A stretch of DNA of 64,000 nucleotides from Polynucleobacter meluiroseus (GCF_900205755.1 NZ_OANS01000004.1:62001-126000); one strand, 5' to 3'. Shown: positions 8,770 through 17,169, numbered from the stretch's first letter. Numbers and translations are program-made. The notes: generated by a model from the sequence alone, not told the origin.

Positions 8770-10236
8770 ATGACTTTTAATATGGGATTATTCAAGCGTC
8801 TCATCTGCCTGATGGTATTGATGGCATTGATAGTGCCGCTGACTCATGGGGCTGAGCAGAGCGAGATAAAAACAAATTATCGGGCTACTGAAAAGTATTA
8901 CCAGAGCATGATGAGTCCATCATCCCTGCCAATTGCGCAACTGCAACAGTTCATTCACTATTTACCAAAAGGGGGCGACATTCATCATCATTATGTTGGC
9001 GCACTTTATGCTGAAACCTATTTAGATTGGGTTGAGAAAAAAGGCTATTGCATTCATCGCACGAATTTTCAGATTGAGACCCAAGTAGTGAAGGGTAGCG
9101 AGGATGCTACTCAAGAATGTATCAGCGCCTCTTTAGTGCGTGCAGATACTTTATTCTATACACGTCTATTGCAGCATTGGTCTGATAAAGATTTTGACAA
9201 TGCACAACCGGCGGATCTGCAGTTTTTTAGCACCTTTGCTTATTTTTTTCCAATTGCATATGCCTTTAATCAAGAGGGTTTGCAGATCTTAAAAAGTCGT
9301 GCACAAGATGAAAATTTGCAATACATAGAGACTACTTTTCAGATAGCCCCTTCTAGAGGCAGTAAAGCCAGTAATTACAAAAACCATTTACTGGGCTCCC
9401 AAGAAGATCTCAGGATCAATGAGGCCTTGGAATCCTCTTTTCAGGAATTACAGCAAGATCAAGATTTTCAACAGGCGATTCGTGATTATGTTGAGTCGAT
9501 TGATATTCTTTTTTCGCAAATCAACGATTCCGCATTTACCATCAAGGCGCAAGCCTACGCCTTAAGAAATGAAGAGCCCAATGCCTTTTTTGAACGGCTC
9601 TACGCCGCTTTTGTAGCCAGTCAAAAATCCAGCAATATTGTTGGTGTAAATATTGTTGGGCCAGAGAATGAGTTTGTTTCAATGCGGGACTACGCCTTGC
9701 AAATGAAAATGGCCCGTTTTTTAAAGCAGAAATTTCCTAAAGCAAGACTCTCTTTTCATGCAGGGGAGTTGGCATTGGGGATGGTGCCACCTGAGGACCT
9801 GAGAAACCATATCACTCAGGCCGTTCGCATTGCCGGCGTTGAGCGCATTGGCCATGGTTTAGATATTGTGTATGAGCGTAATTTCAATGAACTCATGCAA
9901 GAAATGAAGCAAAAGAAGATTGCTGTAGAAATCAATTTAACCAGTAATGAATTTATTGCAAAAATAGCTGGCCAAAGTCACCCGATTATTCTTTACGCTA
10001 AAAATGGTGTTCCGATTGTTATTTCTAGTGATGATGAGGGCGTTTCCAGGGGAAGCATCAGTCAGGAATACCTGCTGTACTTAAGTCGCTATAAACCGTC
10101 TTATTCAACATTGAAGAAAACCATTTACAACAGCATTTCCTATTCCTTCCTGAGTGAGCAAGAAAAGGCTACACAAATTCAATTACTGGATGACAAGTTT
10201 GCGCGCTTTGAAAAGCAAATTGCCTTATTGCAATAA
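8770..10236 (+). CDS. Exported adenosine-deaminase-family protein
   Basis: A 488-residue amidohydrolase with an N-terminal signal peptide (LFKRLICLMVLMALIVPLTHG). Zinc ligands and catalytic residues of the adenosine deaminase fold are in place: GGDIHHHYVGAL (HxH at 72 and 74), SFHAGEL (His and the proton-shuttling Glu), RIGHGLDI and ISSDDEGV (the metal-binding Asp pair). The roughly 140-residue longer N-terminal half recalls the secreted ADGF/CECR1-like branch rather than cytosolic Add (about 330 aa). It probably deaminates adenosine or a related purine in the periplasm. It follows the ABC importer genes directly, so its product or a related compound may be the imported ligand; this is inference. 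Confidence 0.8.
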   Translation: MTFNMGLFKRLICLMVLMALIVPLTHGAEQSEIKTNYRATEKYYQSMMSPSSLPIAQLQQFIHYLPKGGDIHHHYVGALYAETYLDWVEKKGYCIHRTNFQIETQVVKGSEDATQECISASLVRADTLFYTRLLQHWSDKDFDNAQPADLQFFSTFAYFFPIAYAFNQEGLQILKSRAQDENLQYIETTFQIAPSRGSKASNYKNHLLGSQEDLRINEALESSFQELQQDQDFQQAIRDYVESIDILFSQINDSAFTIKAQAYALRNEEPNAFFERLYAAFVASQKSSNIVGVNIVGPENEFVSMRDYALQMKMARFLKQKFPKARLSFHAGELALGMVPPEDLRNHITQAVRIAGVERIGHGLDIVYERNFNELMQEMKQKKIAVEINLTSNEFIAKIAGQSHPIILYAKNGVPIVISSDDEGVSRGSISQEYLLYLSRYKPSYSTLKKTIYNSISYSFLSEQEKATQIQLLDDKFARFEKQIALLQ

Positions 10237-10320
10237 ATAACGATCCAAAAAAGGTCTCTGAAACGGGGCATGCAAGATCAGGCTACCCGGCTAATGACTG
10301 GTGCCTGAACATTTAGTTCC

Positions 10321-11133
10321 TTATCTATCATCCGTAAATTGCAGGCTAAGGACGTCGTAAACCGCATTCAGCGGCAACATGGATACCTCTATCGAACCAC
10401 TGTATTGGTCAACCGACAAGGCTAGCGGTGTAATGACGGCAATGATGAGAGCTGTGGTGATGCCAATAGCCAAACTCATGGTTCTTTTTGAGCCAGCGAG
10501 GTGGGGTGCAGCTACTGCAAGTTGGAGCAAAAAAGCCACTACAAACAACACTACCCAGCGCAAATGCTCTACTTGGTGCCACCGAAAAGACATTCTTTTC
10601 GATCGAGCCTGATATCAAGAGTCTAAGATCGTTGCGAGTTCTCGTCCTGCTTGGGTGCCTTCAAGAAGGGGTGCAACCGCAACCGTTTGTTTAAAAATCG
10701 ATTGAAATATCTCACCCGTGTGGACCGAAAGCGTTTCTTTCCCTAGCAGTGGCCATTCTTCCTCCATAGCAGACTGTAAATAGTCCTTCACCTGATATTG
10801 CAAGTTTTTATTGGCTAATAAAGGGGTGTTATTTACGAAATCCACATACTGCAATAAGGCAGTTCGCTCTGCGCGAATCGCGTCTGTATGCGCATTAAAG
10901 CTGCCAACCAGTGTCGAGCCCATGAATGCTGCCGCAAGAGCAAACATGGTCGCGGCTGGGCTATAAAAAGTGCCGTGAATACCTCTAAAGCTGTAGAAAA
11001 AGTCTCTTAATCGCGGCGTATAAACAATCCATACGATGAATATTGCGAAGGCAACATAGGTCACAAGCACGCTCAAGAATATGGTTGAGTCAGAGGAGTA
11101 AAAAAGAGTGTCTAGTGCAGTTTTGAAGTTCAT
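10321..11133 (-). pseudogene. DUF4239/bestrophin-like membrane protein interrupted by in-frame TGA
   Basis: The first 172 codons encode a membrane protein with helices near residues 18-38 and 57-77, then a helical region with AHTDAIRAERTALLQYVDF. A TGA at 10617-10615 stops it after GRELATILDS. The same frame then continues without interruption for 98 more codons: YQARSKR, then two further transmembrane segments (WVVLFVVAFLLQLAVAA and MSLAIGITTALIIAVITPLA). The layout TM-TM-soluble-TM-TM fits DUF4239 proteins, in which an RxxR segment precedes the third helix. So one nonsense mutation appears to split an originally 270-residue protein. Readthrough or two proteins are alternatives. The family assignment is from recall. 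Confidence 0.65.
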
Positions 11134-11376
11134 ACTTTATTGGGTGAGGGCTTAGATATAAAGAACATGCTATCAGAAAGTATATTTAATTAGGCGGCAT
11201 CTCAAGCAGCCCAACAATATCGTCAATTGCAAGTCTGCGGCGCTGCTTATTGAGTGCGATTAAATTTAATCAAATATGGTGCATATCCCTTTTACCTTTT
11301 CATTGAAGATCCGATAGTAGGGAGAGTGTAAGATTGAATTAAATTAAAAAGAAGTGAGAAATTGATCGGGAGCCAT

Positions 11377-12420
11377 ATGCAAGTCAAAAAAAGAGTATTT
11401 TTAATCATAGCCAGCTTTTTCTTACTCAGTCCAGTTTTGGCGAATGACAAGCTTGAAATGACCGAGTACATGATCCCGAGTGATACTCCAGGCATTTCTC
11501 TTTATGTGCGCAATAAGCACCCCGTGGGAATGAAAAAGTTCTCGAACGAAAAAACCGTGTTGTATGTTCATGGCTCTACTTATCCAGCTGAAACTGCCTT
11601 TGATTTATCTCTGGGCGGAACCTCATGGATGGAATACATCGCCTCAAAGGGTTACGATGTGTGGCTAGTGGATATCCGTGGCTATGGCAAATCCACGCGT
11701 CCTGCTGAGATGGATCAGCCCGCTGAGCAAAATGCCCCAATTGTTAGAACCAATGTCGCGGTGAGAGATGTTTCATCAGCCGTGGATTACATCCTCAAAA
11801 AACGTAATATCAATAAAATGAATTTACTTGGTTGGTCTTGGGGTACCACCATGATGGGGAAGTTCACAGCTGAAAATAATGCAAAGGTGAATAAGCTGGT
11901 TTTGTACGCGCCACAATGGCTGCGTCAAGGGGGTGCTCCATTAACCGATAAGGGCGGAGATTTGCCTGCTTATCGCGTGGTATCCATTGCGGATACAAAG
12001 TCACGCTGGCTCAATGGCGTGCCTGAAAGCGCCAAAGCCAGTTTAATTCCTGCGGGATGGTTCGAAAAGTGGTCCGAAGCGACCTTTGAAACTGATCCTT
12101 GGGGTAAAACTCAAAACCCTAAAAAGCTCAGAGCTCCCAATGGAACGGTGCAAGACGCCCGTGAATTTTGGACTGCTGGGAAGCCTGTCTATGCACCTCA
12201 GGATATTCGGGTACCAGTCATGTTGGTGCATGCCGAGTGGGATGCAGACCTTCCAAGCTACATGCTGTATGAGTACTTTACTAAGCTAGAGAACGCGCCC
12301 TACAAAATTATGCTGCAAATTAGCGAAGGGACGCATACGATCATTATGGAAAAAAATCGCATGCTGATGTTTAGGGGTGTCCAGGAATTTTTAGACACCT
12401 CTTTTAAACCTGAGCAATAG
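11377..12420 (+). CDS. Exported alpha/beta hydrolase
   Basis: A 347-residue protein with a signal peptide (RVFLIIASFFLLSPVLA) followed by an alpha/beta-hydrolase fold. Visible are the oxyanion-hole region YVHGSTYPAE, the nucleophile elbow GWSWGTTM, the acid-bearing strand MLVHAEWDADLPS and the terminal catalytic His in SEGTHTIIME. It is probably a periplasmic esterase or related hydrolase; the substrate is unknown. A TTG at 11362 with a GAAGTGAG upstream is an alternative start, but the ATG gives a clean signal peptide. It converges on the SDR gene with a 2-bp gap. Confidence 0.82.
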   Translation: MQVKKRVFLIIASFFLLSPVLANDKLEMTEYMIPSDTPGISLYVRNKHPVGMKKFSNEKTVLYVHGSTYPAETAFDLSLGGTSWMEYIASKGYDVWLVDIRGYGKSTRPAEMDQPAEQNAPIVRTNVAVRDVSSAVDYILKKRNINKMNLLGWSWGTTMMGKFTAENNAKVNKLVLYAPQWLRQGGAPLTDKGGDLPAYRVVSIADTKSRWLNGVPESAKASLIPAGWFEKWSEATFETDPWGKTQNPKKLRAPNGTVQDAREFWTAGKPVYAPQDIRVPVMLVHAEWDADLPSYMLYEYFTKLENAPYKIMLQISEGTHTIIMEKNRMLMFRGVQEFLDTSFKPEQ

Positions 12421-12422
12421 AC

Positions 12423-13181
12423 TTAACCCCGACCAACAAAAGGCATCTTGGTGGCCATAATGGTCATGGATAAAATGTTGGTCTCTAATGGCAGTTGTGC
12501 CATCTGTAATACCGCTTGTCCAACTTGGTCTACATCCATGCGGGGTTCAACTTTGATGGATTGATCTGCCTGCATAATGCCAGCTGCCATCGCCTCAGTC
12601 ATTTCTGTAGCGGCATTACCAATATCAATTTGACCGCAGGCAATATTGAATGCCCGTCCATCGAGTGCAATGGTTTTGGTAAGGCCGCTGATGGCATGCT
12701 TAGTAGCCGTGTAAGGTGCTGACATAGGTCTTGGTGTGTGTGCCGAGATTGAGCCATTGTTGATAATTCTGCCGCCTTGTGGTGATTGCGCTTTCATCAT
12801 CCGAATCGCTTCTTGCGAACACAGAAATGCACCACTGAGATTGGCGTTGACGACATTCATCCACTGTTCATAAGTGAGATCTTCCATTGGAATGGCGGGG
12901 GCACCAATACCGGCATTATTAAAGAGCACATCAATCCGACCAAACTTGTCTTTAATTGCGGCGAATAGCTTCTTCACTTGATCGGGTTTACCTACGTCAC
13001 ACGCCACTGCCAAGCAGTTGTCAGTTGTGCCATGAATGGTGACAATCGCCTTTTGTAATTTTTCAAGATCACGTCCAGCAAGTACTACCTTAAATCCACC
13101 TTGAAGCAGCGCTTTTGCTGCCGCTCTGCCAATACCTACGCCAGCCCCGGTGACAAGAGCTACTTTATTGGTTTGACTCAT
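12423..13181 (-). CDS. Short-chain dehydrogenase/reductase (SDR)
   Basis: A 252-residue classical SDR. It has the NAD(P)-binding motif [11 protein letters not shown] (about 11-21), NNAGIGAPA, the catalytic Ser in [21 protein letters not shown] and the YTATK form of the YxxxK motif. It should catalyse NAD(P)(H)-dependent oxidation or reduction of a small alcohol or ketone in the cytosol. The substrate is not predictable. It stands alone on the minus strand, facing the exported hydrolase gene. Confidence 0.88.
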   Translation of the reverse strand: MSQTNKVALVTGAGVGIGRAAAKALLQGGFKVVLAGRDLEKLQKAIVTIHGTTDNCLAVACDVGKPDQVKKLFAAIKDKFGRIDVLFNNAGIGAPAIPMEDLTYEQWMNVVNANLSGAFLCSQEAIRMMKAQSPQGGRIINNGSISAHTPRPMSAPYTATKHAISGLTKTIALDGRAFNIACGQIDIGNAATEMTEAMAAGIMQADQSIKVEPRMDVDQVGQAVLQMAQLPLETNILSMTIMATKMPFVGRG

Positions 13182-13402
13182 CTGGTTCTTTCTAATTAAT
13201 GTCTCAAATTTATTTTATCTTGCGAAATCTACTATCAAGATTGTTTGCGTAGCAATAGTATATAAAGTCATTGTGAGGCTCATCTTCAGATCTTTGCCTA
13301 CTTTGCCAAGCTATCGCTTCCTGCAGTTAAATAAAGCGCATCCTCTTTTTTCTCCCCCCTCAAAGATCTACCCTGATCTCTTCCATTTAGAGGAGAAATA
13401 TT
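13182..13402. other. Gene-free leader/intergenic stretch
   Basis: This AT-rich segment upstream of the SDR gene, together with the rest up to 13767, makes 586 bp without a normal-sized gene. I see no terminator, tRNA or long open frame here. The SDR promoter must lie in it. Confidence 0.4.
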
Positions 13403-13501
13403 TTGATCTTGACGATTTTGTTGTGGTTTGCGGGTTTTTTTACTAAGCTGAAAATCTTGTTGCTTGCCTTGTTTCCATTTTTATCTGTTTGGCCTTTTTA
13501 A
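13403..13501 (+). CDS. Candidate 32-residue small membrane protein (TTG start)
   Basis: AGGAG at 13391-13395 is followed 7 nt later by TTG and 32 codons ending in TAA. The product is almost wholly hydrophobic (starts MILTILLWFAGFF, ends LFPFLSVWPF), with one Lys-containing break TKLK. A good ribosome site makes it worth listing. The T-rich composition alone could give such a frame by chance, so support is weak. Confidence 0.25.
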   Translation: MILTILLWFAGFFTKLKILLLALFPFLSVWPF

Positions 13502-13614
13502 TCTCATTTTCTCTTTCACCCATCTGACTTTTCCTACCCTTAAATCATCCCCAGTCCCTTTGAATTAAGCCTCGTCGGCACTACTCTGATGACTTCACCA
13601 TAGGAGGAATCGTC

Positions 13615-13746
13615 TTGCGCGTATCTATTGAGTGTTCCCACAGACAGTTGCAATTATTTAAGCTTCAGATGGACTCGCGTACGGTCCTGGTGCTGATTTG
13701 TATTTGGTTAATTTGGGGAATACTGGGTTATCTAAAGATCATCTAA
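13615..13746 (+). CDS. Candidate 43-residue single-pass membrane protein (TTG start)
   Basis: A perfect AGGAGG (13602-13607) lies 7 nt before a TTG that opens 43 codons to TAA. The first 20 residues are polar (with SIECSHRQLQLFK); residues 23-40 form one transmembrane helix (TVLVLICIWLIWGILGYL) with a short KII tail. An internal ATG at codon 19 (13669) could also start a 25-residue form. It ends 22 bp before the convergent FGE-like gene. Function is unknown. Confidence 0.45.
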   Translation: MRVSIECSHRQLQLFKLQMDSRTVLVLICIWLIWGILGYLKII

Positions 13747-13767
13747 AGTGCTTTTAGTGGATAGCCT

Positions 13768-14553
13768 CTAGGGCTTCACGATATCAGCTACACACCTAAA
13801 GCCGATATACACCACTGCAATATCAGCGGGCTTTGACTCAATATCAGATTCTTGCTGTCTATCTGGTCCATACCACCAAGAAGCACCACGCGTCATATAT
13901 CCGCTATTGCGCTCAGTAGCAGTCCACTCCCAGACGTTACCTCCCATGTCGTACATGCCGTTCACACCCGGTTGCGTGCTTCCTGTAATCACATGCCCTG
14001 TGCCGCGATTTAGAGCGCCCTCAGGAGCCAAGCCCTTGTAATCGCCACAGCCTCTAAGGCAGTGTGAAGAAGAGGGGTTGCTTCCACCTGGATAGGGATA
14101 GCGTTGACCCTTTGTAAAGCCTGCTGGAGGATTTGATCTTTGCTCTAGAAAAGCGGCGTTTGTCCATTCAGGATCTGTTGGTAAACGTTTGCCATAGTAA
14201 CGACAGATGTCCTCAGCTTCCTTCTGATTCAAATGGACTGCTGGCTCCATATCGTTTGCAGGCAAGCCATAAGGGGTTCTCCAGGTCCAACCTGGTTTTT
14301 GCACGAATCCGCCCTCATAAGAAAGGCCGCCACCTTTTTTTTCAGAGGCACTGACAAAGCCTGTGGATGATGTGTAGGTTTTCACATCGGCAATGTTCAT
14401 CTCCGTTTGGTCCCATACCAAATTGCCTATTTGCACAGTTGGGATAGACGAATTCGGGACACTTTGACTGGCGGTCGCTCCAAGCAGCAAACTCGTTGCG
14501 ATGAGGGTGAGCGTTATGCCAAGAGTAATTTGGGAGATATCAAACTTTTTCAT
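13768..14553 (-). CDS. Formylglycine-generating-enzyme-fold protein (SUMF1 type), likely non-catalytic for FGly
   Basis: A 261-residue exported protein with an N-terminal hydrophobic signal (ITLTLIATSLLLGATA). It has the FGE-sulfatase fold signatures: VHLNQKEAEDICRYYGKRLPTD-like core (shown by EAEDICRYYGKRLP), GMYDMGGNVWEWTATE, RGASWWYG and the terminal IGFRCV. The segment between RGASWWYG and GFRC lacks the CYRYRC-like stretch that carries the active-site Cys pair in true FGEs. So it may be a ligand-binding or redox-unrelated member. It lies 77 bp downstream of the histidine kinase on the same strand. Confidence 0.8.
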   Translation of the reverse strand: MKKFDISQITLGITLTLIATSLLLGATASQSVPNSSIPTVQIGNLVWDQTEMNIADVKTYTSSTGFVSASEKKGGGLSYEGGFVQKPGWTWRTPYGLPANDMEPAVHLNQKEAEDICRYYGKRLPTDPEWTNAAFLEQRSNPPAGFTKGQRYPYPGGSNPSSSHCLRGCGDYKGLAPEGALNRGTGHVITGSTQPGVNGMYDMGGNVWEWTATERNSGYMTRGASWWYGPDRQQESDIESKPADIAVVYIGFRCVADIVKP

Positions 14554-14630
14554 AGAAGGATAGTAGCAAGCTAAATAGTAAAATCAACTTAATGGCGCAA
14601 GGGCATCCCGGGTCTTTTGATTCTCTAAAG

Positions 14631-16058
14631 TCACGCTCTAGGCAGTTCAATCATGAAGCAGGCGCCACTATCTTGGTTATTGCGCGCGCTGATTTCACCA
14701 CCATGCCGATTGATAATATTTTTTGAAAGCCATAGACCAATGCCAGTCCCAGTGGCTTTATTGGTCACCATCAGCTCAAAAATTTTAGCTTCTTGACCCG
14801 CTTTAATGCCATGTCCGTTATCTTGAATGGAAATTGTGATTAAATCACTCGTAGCAATACTAGAAAAAATGATTTTTTTATGATCTTGTTCTAGCTCATC
14901 AAATGCTTCAATTGCATTATTAAAAAGGTTGATAAGCACCTGTTGCCACTCAGCTAAATTAATATTGATTTGATGATCGGGGTTGCAATTAAATTCAAAA
15001 GTGATTCTTTTGGTCTGTAATTTACTCTTAGAAATTTCCATTACCTCGGCAATAGACTCAGATACATTCACTACGGTAACCGCATCATTTTCATTCTTCG
15101 TCATTCTCGACAAATTTTTGACTATTTCTGCAGCACGATTAATATCCCCCAGCATGCTTTTATTTAACTCTTTTAAAAGTGCAACATTCGTTGGATCAGA
15201 TTCCAACTTCATCTCTAAAAATTGGGCATTTAACTTAGTCGCCCCAAGGGGTTGATTAATCTCATGAGAAATAGTTGAGGCCAAAGCATTGATAGAGGCA
15301 GATCTATTCAGTTTTTGAAGCGACAGGATCATCTCATTTCGACCTTCTAGAGCATGCCCGAGCTTGAGGTTCATATTATTGATGCGACTATGCTCTGTAA
15401 AACCAAGATGCAGTCTTAAAATGATGTATGTGAGGTTCCTAATAGACCCGAGCAAAATAATGCAGCACCAAATAATGAGGTTATAGGTTTTAAGATCAAA
15501 TGCAAAACCACTGTAACCACTAAAGACATTAACGGACCTCATAAAATATAAGCCGCTTACAAGAATAAATACTCCCATCAGGAATTTAAAAAACACTTTA
15601 TTTTCAAATTCCCTGGAGGTGAGATTCGCTTGATAAAAACAGATCAAGTTGGCAATCCCGAAAAAAATGGTTGAAGTGGCTGTCATGAGGGGTGCAATTT
15701 GCCCATCATTGGCATTTCTTTCAAATTCAACGATGGCAAAAAGTAGCGCTGGAAGAATAGGGGTGAACCAGCTCAACCGATAGTAAAATTTTTGTGTAGA
15801 CAGTCTTTTTAGTGATTCTGCTAACAGTAGGATAGACAGTGTTTCAAGAGAAACCATCATGCTATAGCTGAAAAATACAGGAATCTCACCTCTAAAGACG
15901 GTAACTAAAGTCGCTATTGCGGTTGCAGCACAACCATAAATCCATAGCTTTGCGGAGGCATCATTCTTCTTCCAAAAGAGAGCGGCAATTAAAACTCCCG
16001 CTGAAAGGCTAATAGCGCTATAAAGAATGAAGAGGGTTTGGATTGTAAATTGCTGCAT
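14631..16058 (-). CDS. Membrane sensor histidine kinase, no adjacent response regulator
   Basis: A 475-residue protein. The N-terminal 220 residues hold about six or seven hydrophobic helices, forming an integral-membrane sensor. The C-terminal half has the HisKA H-box STISHEINQPLG (phospho-acceptor His265), the N-box LFNNAIEAFDEL, G1 IQDNGHGIK and G2 GTGIGLWLSKNIINRHGG. It should autophosphorylate in response to a membrane signal. No receiver domain is fused and no response regulator gene is nearby, so its partner lies elsewhere. The downstream FGE-like gene may be co-transcribed. Confidence 0.88.
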   Translation of the reverse strand: MQQFTIQTLFILYSAISLSAGVLIAALFWKKNDASAKLWIYGCAATAIATLVTVFRGEIPVFFSYSMMVSLETLSILLLAESLKRLSTQKFYYRLSWFTPILPALLFAIVEFERNANDGQIAPLMTATSTIFFGIANLICFYQANLTSREFENKVFFKFLMGVFILVSGLYFMRSVNVFSGYSGFAFDLKTYNLIIWCCIILLGSIRNLTYIILRLHLGFTEHSRINNMNLKLGHALEGRNEMILSLQKLNRSASINALASTISHEINQPLGATKLNAQFLEMKLESDPTNVALLKELNKSMLGDINRAAEIVKNLSRMTKNENDAVTVVNVSESIAEVMEISKSKLQTKRITFEFNCNPDHQININLAEWQQVLINLFNNAIEAFDELEQDHKKIIFSSIATSDLITISIQDNGHGIKAGQEAKIFELMVTNKATGTGIGLWLSKNIINRHGGEISARNNQDSGACFMIELPRA

Positions 16059-16084
16059 TTATGTGCTTGCGTGCCCGCTAGACT

Positions 16085-16263
16085 TTGCTTGTTTTAATTA
16101 TTAGTATCCTATCCGAAATCATACAGGCACTAGAAAAACTAGAGATTTTGCTAATGATTGGTATGGCTGAAATTTTTAAAGCAAGGGGTATCACTTCAGA
16201 AGCTTTATACAAAGCACTAAAGCCCAATACAAAACCCCTGCGAGAAGCGAGGCTTAGTAATAC
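16085..16263 (+). pseudogene. Remnant of a HigA-like addiction-module antidote gene
   Basis: The plus-strand frame reads ALEKLEIL then GMAEIFKARGITSEALYKAL and KPNTKP. This fits the helix-turn-helix core of the 'probable addiction module antidote' family, which has a pattern like GMxxIAKxxGxxxEALYKAL. The beginning of the domain is missing, there is no convincing start codon, and the frame runs into a tRNA-like fragment at 16264 rather than the normal C-terminus. No partner toxin is visible. I read it as a decayed gene. Confidence 0.45.
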
Positions 16264-16322
16264 TGGTGGGTCGGGCGAGATTGACTTCGTTGAAACTTCG
16301 TTTTCGAACTCGCGATCAACGG
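16264..16322 (-). repeat. Degenerate copy of tRNA-Lys 3' end with a 21-nt insertion
   Basis: The first 19 nt (16264-16282) equal the 3' terminus of the tRNA-Lys gene, including the encoded CCA. A 21-nt insertion follows (16283-16303), and then 19 nt (16304-16322) resume the tRNA sequence with one mismatch at 16315. It is in the same orientation as the intact tRNA at 20137. It looks like an old attachment-site scar. The remainder of 16323-16442 shows a short hairpin with ACGGAT/ATCCGT arms and nothing else I can name. Confidence 0.6.
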
Positions 16323-16442
16323 TACTTAGACAACGGATTGTGTATCCGTTGCAGTCAGATTTAAGACCAACGGGTAACAAATCCTTTGGCCTTAAATTCC
16401 AACGAATCGTTGATCCAGTGCTCCATTTGAATATATGGCTAT

Positions 16443-16772
16443 TTAATCGTTAAATGGAATATTTACTTCTATGAAGCTATTGCTTGCTGACTTATTAACT
16501 GCGTCAATGATTTCAGATACATTAGGTTTAATTCTCGGCCAACTAGTGGTGCTAAGTACCACTAGGGAAACTTTTCTTTGAATAAGATTTTGTTGATAGC
16601 GAAGATTGGTATCAGTTGTAATAAAAACCTCAAAACCATGTGATTCCGCTGCACTTAAGAGTTCACCATTTTTTAGGGTTGACCACCCCAGTTCATAAGC
16701 GGTCGAGACATCATGAGCAGGTAAAAATTCTTTTAAGGGCGCAGGTGTTCCCTGATCAAATAATATCTTCAC
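16443..16772 (-). CDS. DUF5615 PIN-like protein, probable toxin
   Basis: A 109-residue protein of the DUF5615 (PIN_5-like, VapC-related) family. It begins MKILFDQGTPAPLKEFL, with an acidic residue at position 5 in the first strand. It carries ELLSAAESHGFEVFITTDTN, matching the family's second acidic cluster (TTD). Such proteins are expected metal-dependent RNases acting as toxins; activity here is inferred. Its start overlaps the DUF433 gene stop by 4 bp (ATGA), the standard pair arrangement. Confidence 0.78.
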   Translation of the reverse strand: MKILFDQGTPAPLKEFLPAHDVSTAYELGWSTLKNGELLSAAESHGFEVFITTDTNLRYQQNLIQRKVSLVVLSTTSWPRIKPNVSEIIDAVNKSASNSFIEVNIPFND

Positions 16773-16990
16773 GCAGCAGTAAGTGAATTCTTGGCTGCAA
16801 AATCTAAAACAGCACGAGCTTGCTCAAGTGTGATTCCTGGAAAGATTTCAACAAATTCTTTGATCGTAATGCCATCCTCTAGATTTTCAAAGAGGGCAGC
16901 GATAGGCACACGAGATCCGCAAAATACTAAAGCTCCGCTTACGCGCTCTGGAGCGCTTTCTACGTCTGGGCAGTTTGACCAATTAATCAT
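16769..16990 (-). CDS. DUF433 protein, probable antitoxin
   Basis: A 73-residue DUF433-family protein. The conserved phrases are CGSRVPIAALFENLEDG and FPGITLEQARAVLDFA, forming a winged or homeodomain-like helical fold. DUF433 genes typically precede DUF5615 genes as antitoxin or DNA-binding partner, and here the two overlap by 4 bp. It begins the two-gene unit on the minus strand. The pair lies between the degenerate and the perfect copies of the tRNA-Lys end, so it belongs to an acquired segment. Confidence 0.78.
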   Translation of the reverse strand: MINWSNCPDVESAPERVSGALVFCGSRVPIAALFENLEDGITIKEFVEIFPGITLEQARAVLDFAAKNSLTAA

Positions 16991-17077
16991 ATTCAGATAT
17001 TAGCATTTTGATGTTTTAAAGTCATCATCTCAAAGTACCTACTTGAGGAAGTGGTTTTATATACCTTTAGACTGGTT

Positions 17078-17112
17078 TTTAGAGCAGCAGTGCTGAAGTC
17101 CGTTGCTCTAAA
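17078..17112. other. Long-armed stem-loop near the attachment repeat
   Basis: TTTAGAGCA (17078-17086) pairs perfectly with TGCTCTAAA (17104-17112) across 17 nt. It has no strong T run on either side, so a terminator role is uncertain. It may be an RNA or recombination structure. Confidence 0.35.
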
Positions 17113-17136
17113 TTCTTCTGTTTGTATATTGAAAAA

Positions 17137-17169
17137 GCCCTTGAACATGCATTCAAGGGCTTTATTTTT
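17137..17169. terminator. Strong bidirectional rho-independent terminator
   Basis: GCCCTTGAA (17137-17145) pairs with TTCAAGGGC (17152-17160), with TTTATTTTT after it on the plus strand and a T run after it on the minus strand. It directly abuts the perfect copy of the tRNA-Lys end. It has the position a terminator downstream of tRNA-Lys would have, so it may be that gene's original terminator, displaced by insertion. Confidence 0.8.

Noticed and set aside
10379-10612. Plus-strand frame opposite the TGA-interrupted membrane protein
   Set aside because: No ribosome site; the minus strand carries two clear transmembrane helices in frame with the upstream part.
14983-15255. Antisense 90-codon frame inside the histidine kinase
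   Set aside because: Shadow of a well-supported gene with all catalytic motifs on the other strand.
16323-16345. Hairpin with ACGGAT/ATCCGT arms resembling an anticodon arm
   Set aside because: Position 33 would not be T and no acceptor or D-arm can be formed, so it is not a tRNA.
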